This document shows, one piece after another, positions 62,657 through 64,000 of a stretch of DNA of 64,000 nucleotides. The notes under the pieces were generated by a model. It made no database searches and had not been told where the DNA came from. It saw nothing but the letters and a program-made list of their open reading frames with translations. The translations under genes were made by a program, and so were the position numbers. How positions within the stretch are numbered: the stretch's first letter is position 1; every line of letters starts with the position of its first letter. Origin of the DNA: Aeromonas caviae (lineage in GTDB: Bacteria > Pseudomonadota > Gammaproteobacteria > Enterobacterales > Aeromonadaceae); the NCBI RefSeq assembly GCF_000819785.1, contig NZ_CDBK01000090.1, forward strand, positions 1 to 64,000. The letters are read 5' to 3'.

Positions 62657-64000
62657 ATGAAGAAAAGCCAGGTTCATCTCATCGACGAAGAGGTGGATTT
62701 TCCTGCCAATGAACAGCTGGTCTCCACTACGGACCTGCAAGGTGTGATCACCTACGCCAATGATCACTTCTGCCGGGTAGCGGGGTACAGCCGGGCCGAG
62801 CTCATCGGCCAGCACCACAACATGGTTCGCCACCCGGACATGCCCAAGGCCGCCTTTGCTGACCTCTGGGGCAAGCTCAAGCAGGGCAAACCCTGGCGCG
62901 GCATGGTGAAAAACCGCTGCAAGGATGGGCGTTACTATTGGGTGGATGCCTATGTCACCCCCATCTTCGAGCAGGGGCGGATCAATGGCTACCAGTCGGT
63001 CCGCAGTCGCGCCGCGCCGGAGATGAAAGCCGTGGCCGGGCGCACCTATGCCAGATTGAAGAGCGTGGAGCGGGGGGAGCGAAAGGGCGGATTGAGCCTG
63101 CGCCCGATGCGCCACGGGCTGGCCATCGTCGGTGTCTTGCTGCTGCTGGCGGGGGGGGCCTATCTGATGGGGCCCTGGGGGCCGCTGTTCACCCTGTTGC
63201 CTCTCTTGTGGCTGGCCCTGATCTATCGTGACACCCTCATCACTACCCCCCGTTATCTGCGACAGCTCGCGGACGAATATGACAGCCTGACCCGGCTCAT
63301 CTATTCGGGGGAGGATGCCAGTGCCATTGCAGACTTCCACATCAAGCTGTTGCAGGCCAGGATCCGCACCGTCCTTGGACGAGTGGACGATGCGACCCTC
63401 TCCCTGCAGGATCTCGCGGTGCATCTGAAAACAGCCTCCAGCGAGGCGAGCGCCGACATCGCCGAACAGGATGTCCAGACCCAGCAGGTGGCGACGGCCA
63501 TCACCGAGATGGCGGCGACAGCCCACGAGATTGCCCGCAATATCCTGGAGACGGACAACCAGATAGCTCAGGCCAAGGCGCACTGCCAACACACCGACCA
63601 GCAGTTGGAAGATACCCAGCACAGGGTGACGGAGCTGGCCACCCAGGCAGAGCATGCCTTCACGGCCGCCGTGGCACTGGCGGAGGAGTCGGACCGCATC
63701 GGTGTGCTGATGAGCGAGATCCAGGGCATTGCGGATCAGACCAATCTGCTGGCGCTCAACGCCGCCATCGAGGCTGCGCGGGCAGGGGAGCAGGGGCGAG
63801 GCTTTGCGGTGGTGGCGGACGAGGTGCGAACCCTCTCCACGCGCACCCACAAGGCGACCGAGCAGATCCAGAGCAGCATAGGCCAGATCCAGCGTACTCT
63901 GAACGGCTGGAAGGGCATGATGCAGCAGAACCTGCAACAGACCCAATCCTGCGTGACCCTGACCCGCCAGGGATCAGAGAGCCTGCATCAGGTACTGGCG
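62657..64000 (+). CDS. aer: Aer-like PAS chemoreceptor (3' truncated by window)
   Basis: 448 codons are visible and the frame is still open at the window end. The N-terminal PAS domain (about 20-115) has [39 protein letters not shown] and GYQSVRSRA, very close to the FAD-binding PAS of E. coli Aer. Two hydrophobic segments follow (about 155-190), then the methyl-accepting signalling domain with its hairpin tip [20 protein letters not shown]. Aer senses redox through FAD and lacks a periplasmic domain. The last part of the signalling domain is missing. Confidence 0.9.
   Translation, partial: MKKSQVHLIDEEVDFPANEQLVSTTDLQGVITYANDHFCRVAGYSRAELIGQHHNMVRHPDMPKAAFADLWGKLKQGKPWRGMVKNRCKDGRYYWVDAYVTPIFEQGRINGYQSVRSRAAPEMKAVAGRTYARLKSVERGERKGGLSLRPMRHGLAIVGVLLLLAGGAYLMGPWGPLFTLLPLLWLALIYRDTLITTPRYLRQLADEYDSLTRLIYSGEDASAIADFHIKLLQARIRTVLGRVDDATLSLQDLAVHLKTASSEASADIAEQDVQTQQVATAITEMAATAHEIARNILETDNQIAQAKAHCQHTDQQLEDTQHRVTELATQAEHAFTAAVALAEESDRIGVLMSEIQGIADQTNLLALNAAIEAARAGEQGRGFAVVADEVRTLSTRTHKATEQIQSSIGQIQRTLNGWKGMMQQNLQQTQSCVTLTRQGSESLHQVLA

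Noticed and set aside
1-64000. CRISPR arrays, tRNA/rRNA genes, insertion sequences, prophage or integrase genes
   Set aside because: Looked for by eye on both strands; no regular spaced repeats, cloverleaf or CCA-ended genes, transposase motifs or phage genes were recognised.

Overview
The window reads as a chromosomal segment of a gammaproteobacterium, most likely Aeromonas or a close relative. This is inferred from proteins that align residue by residue with Escherichia coli housekeeping proteins (AroP, PpsR/PpsA, TusE, YccA, TruA, AccD), from the order pdxB-asd-fimV-truA-accD-folC-dedD, and from a high-GC chromosome with strong Shine-Dalgarno sites. No rRNA, tRNA, CRISPR array, transposase or phage gene was found.

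Layout. 1-6.5 kb: 3' part of a giant RTX/vWA adhesin, an unknown gene, yggE, aroP (minus) and a small membrane protein. 6.6-10.2 kb: divergent ppsR/ppsA. 10.5-12.2 kb: an AT-rich islet with two unlisted small genes and a degenerate EAL-domain gene. 12.2-18.5 kb: a diguanylate cyclase, modF, an isochorismatase-fold hydrolase with a tiny coupled membrane protein, a VOC protein, a MetQ paralogue behind MetJ-like boxes, and a PAP2 phosphatase. 18.7-27.7 kb: pdxB to dedD. 27.8-31.3 kb: tusE, yccS (with a duplicated N-terminal mini-ORF) and yccA. 31.5-35.8 kb: Fur-box siderophore receptor flanked by an AraC regulator and a periplasmic esterase. 36.3-42.4 kb: 2-methylcitrate operon prpB-prpC-acnD-prpF (minus).

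The most interesting part is 42.7-62.5 kb. It holds a same-direction catabolic block (quinone oxidoreductase, TauD-type dioxygenase, BKACE, MFS transporter, DsbA-Rieske fusion, YeiH-type exporter, CoA-transferase A/B). This is followed by an envelope block (DUF1302, DUF1329, YCF48-like, MMPL/RND), then a minus-strand AraC-family regulator, an RBBP9-type hydrolase and an AlkK-like acyl-CoA ligase. Three sites with one architecture (TGNCRY-N8-AA-N5-TGNCRY-N8-AA, approximately) lie upstream of the first gene of the catabolic block, the first gene of the envelope block and the hydrolase/ligase pair. I infer one AraC-controlled regulon that transports and degrades an unidentified, probably amphiphilic, possibly sulfur-containing compound. 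The prp operon and the first gene of this block also share a second palindromic site of LiuR-like type.

The window ends inside an Aer-like PAS chemoreceptor. Family assignments rest on motifs read by eye; no database search was run.
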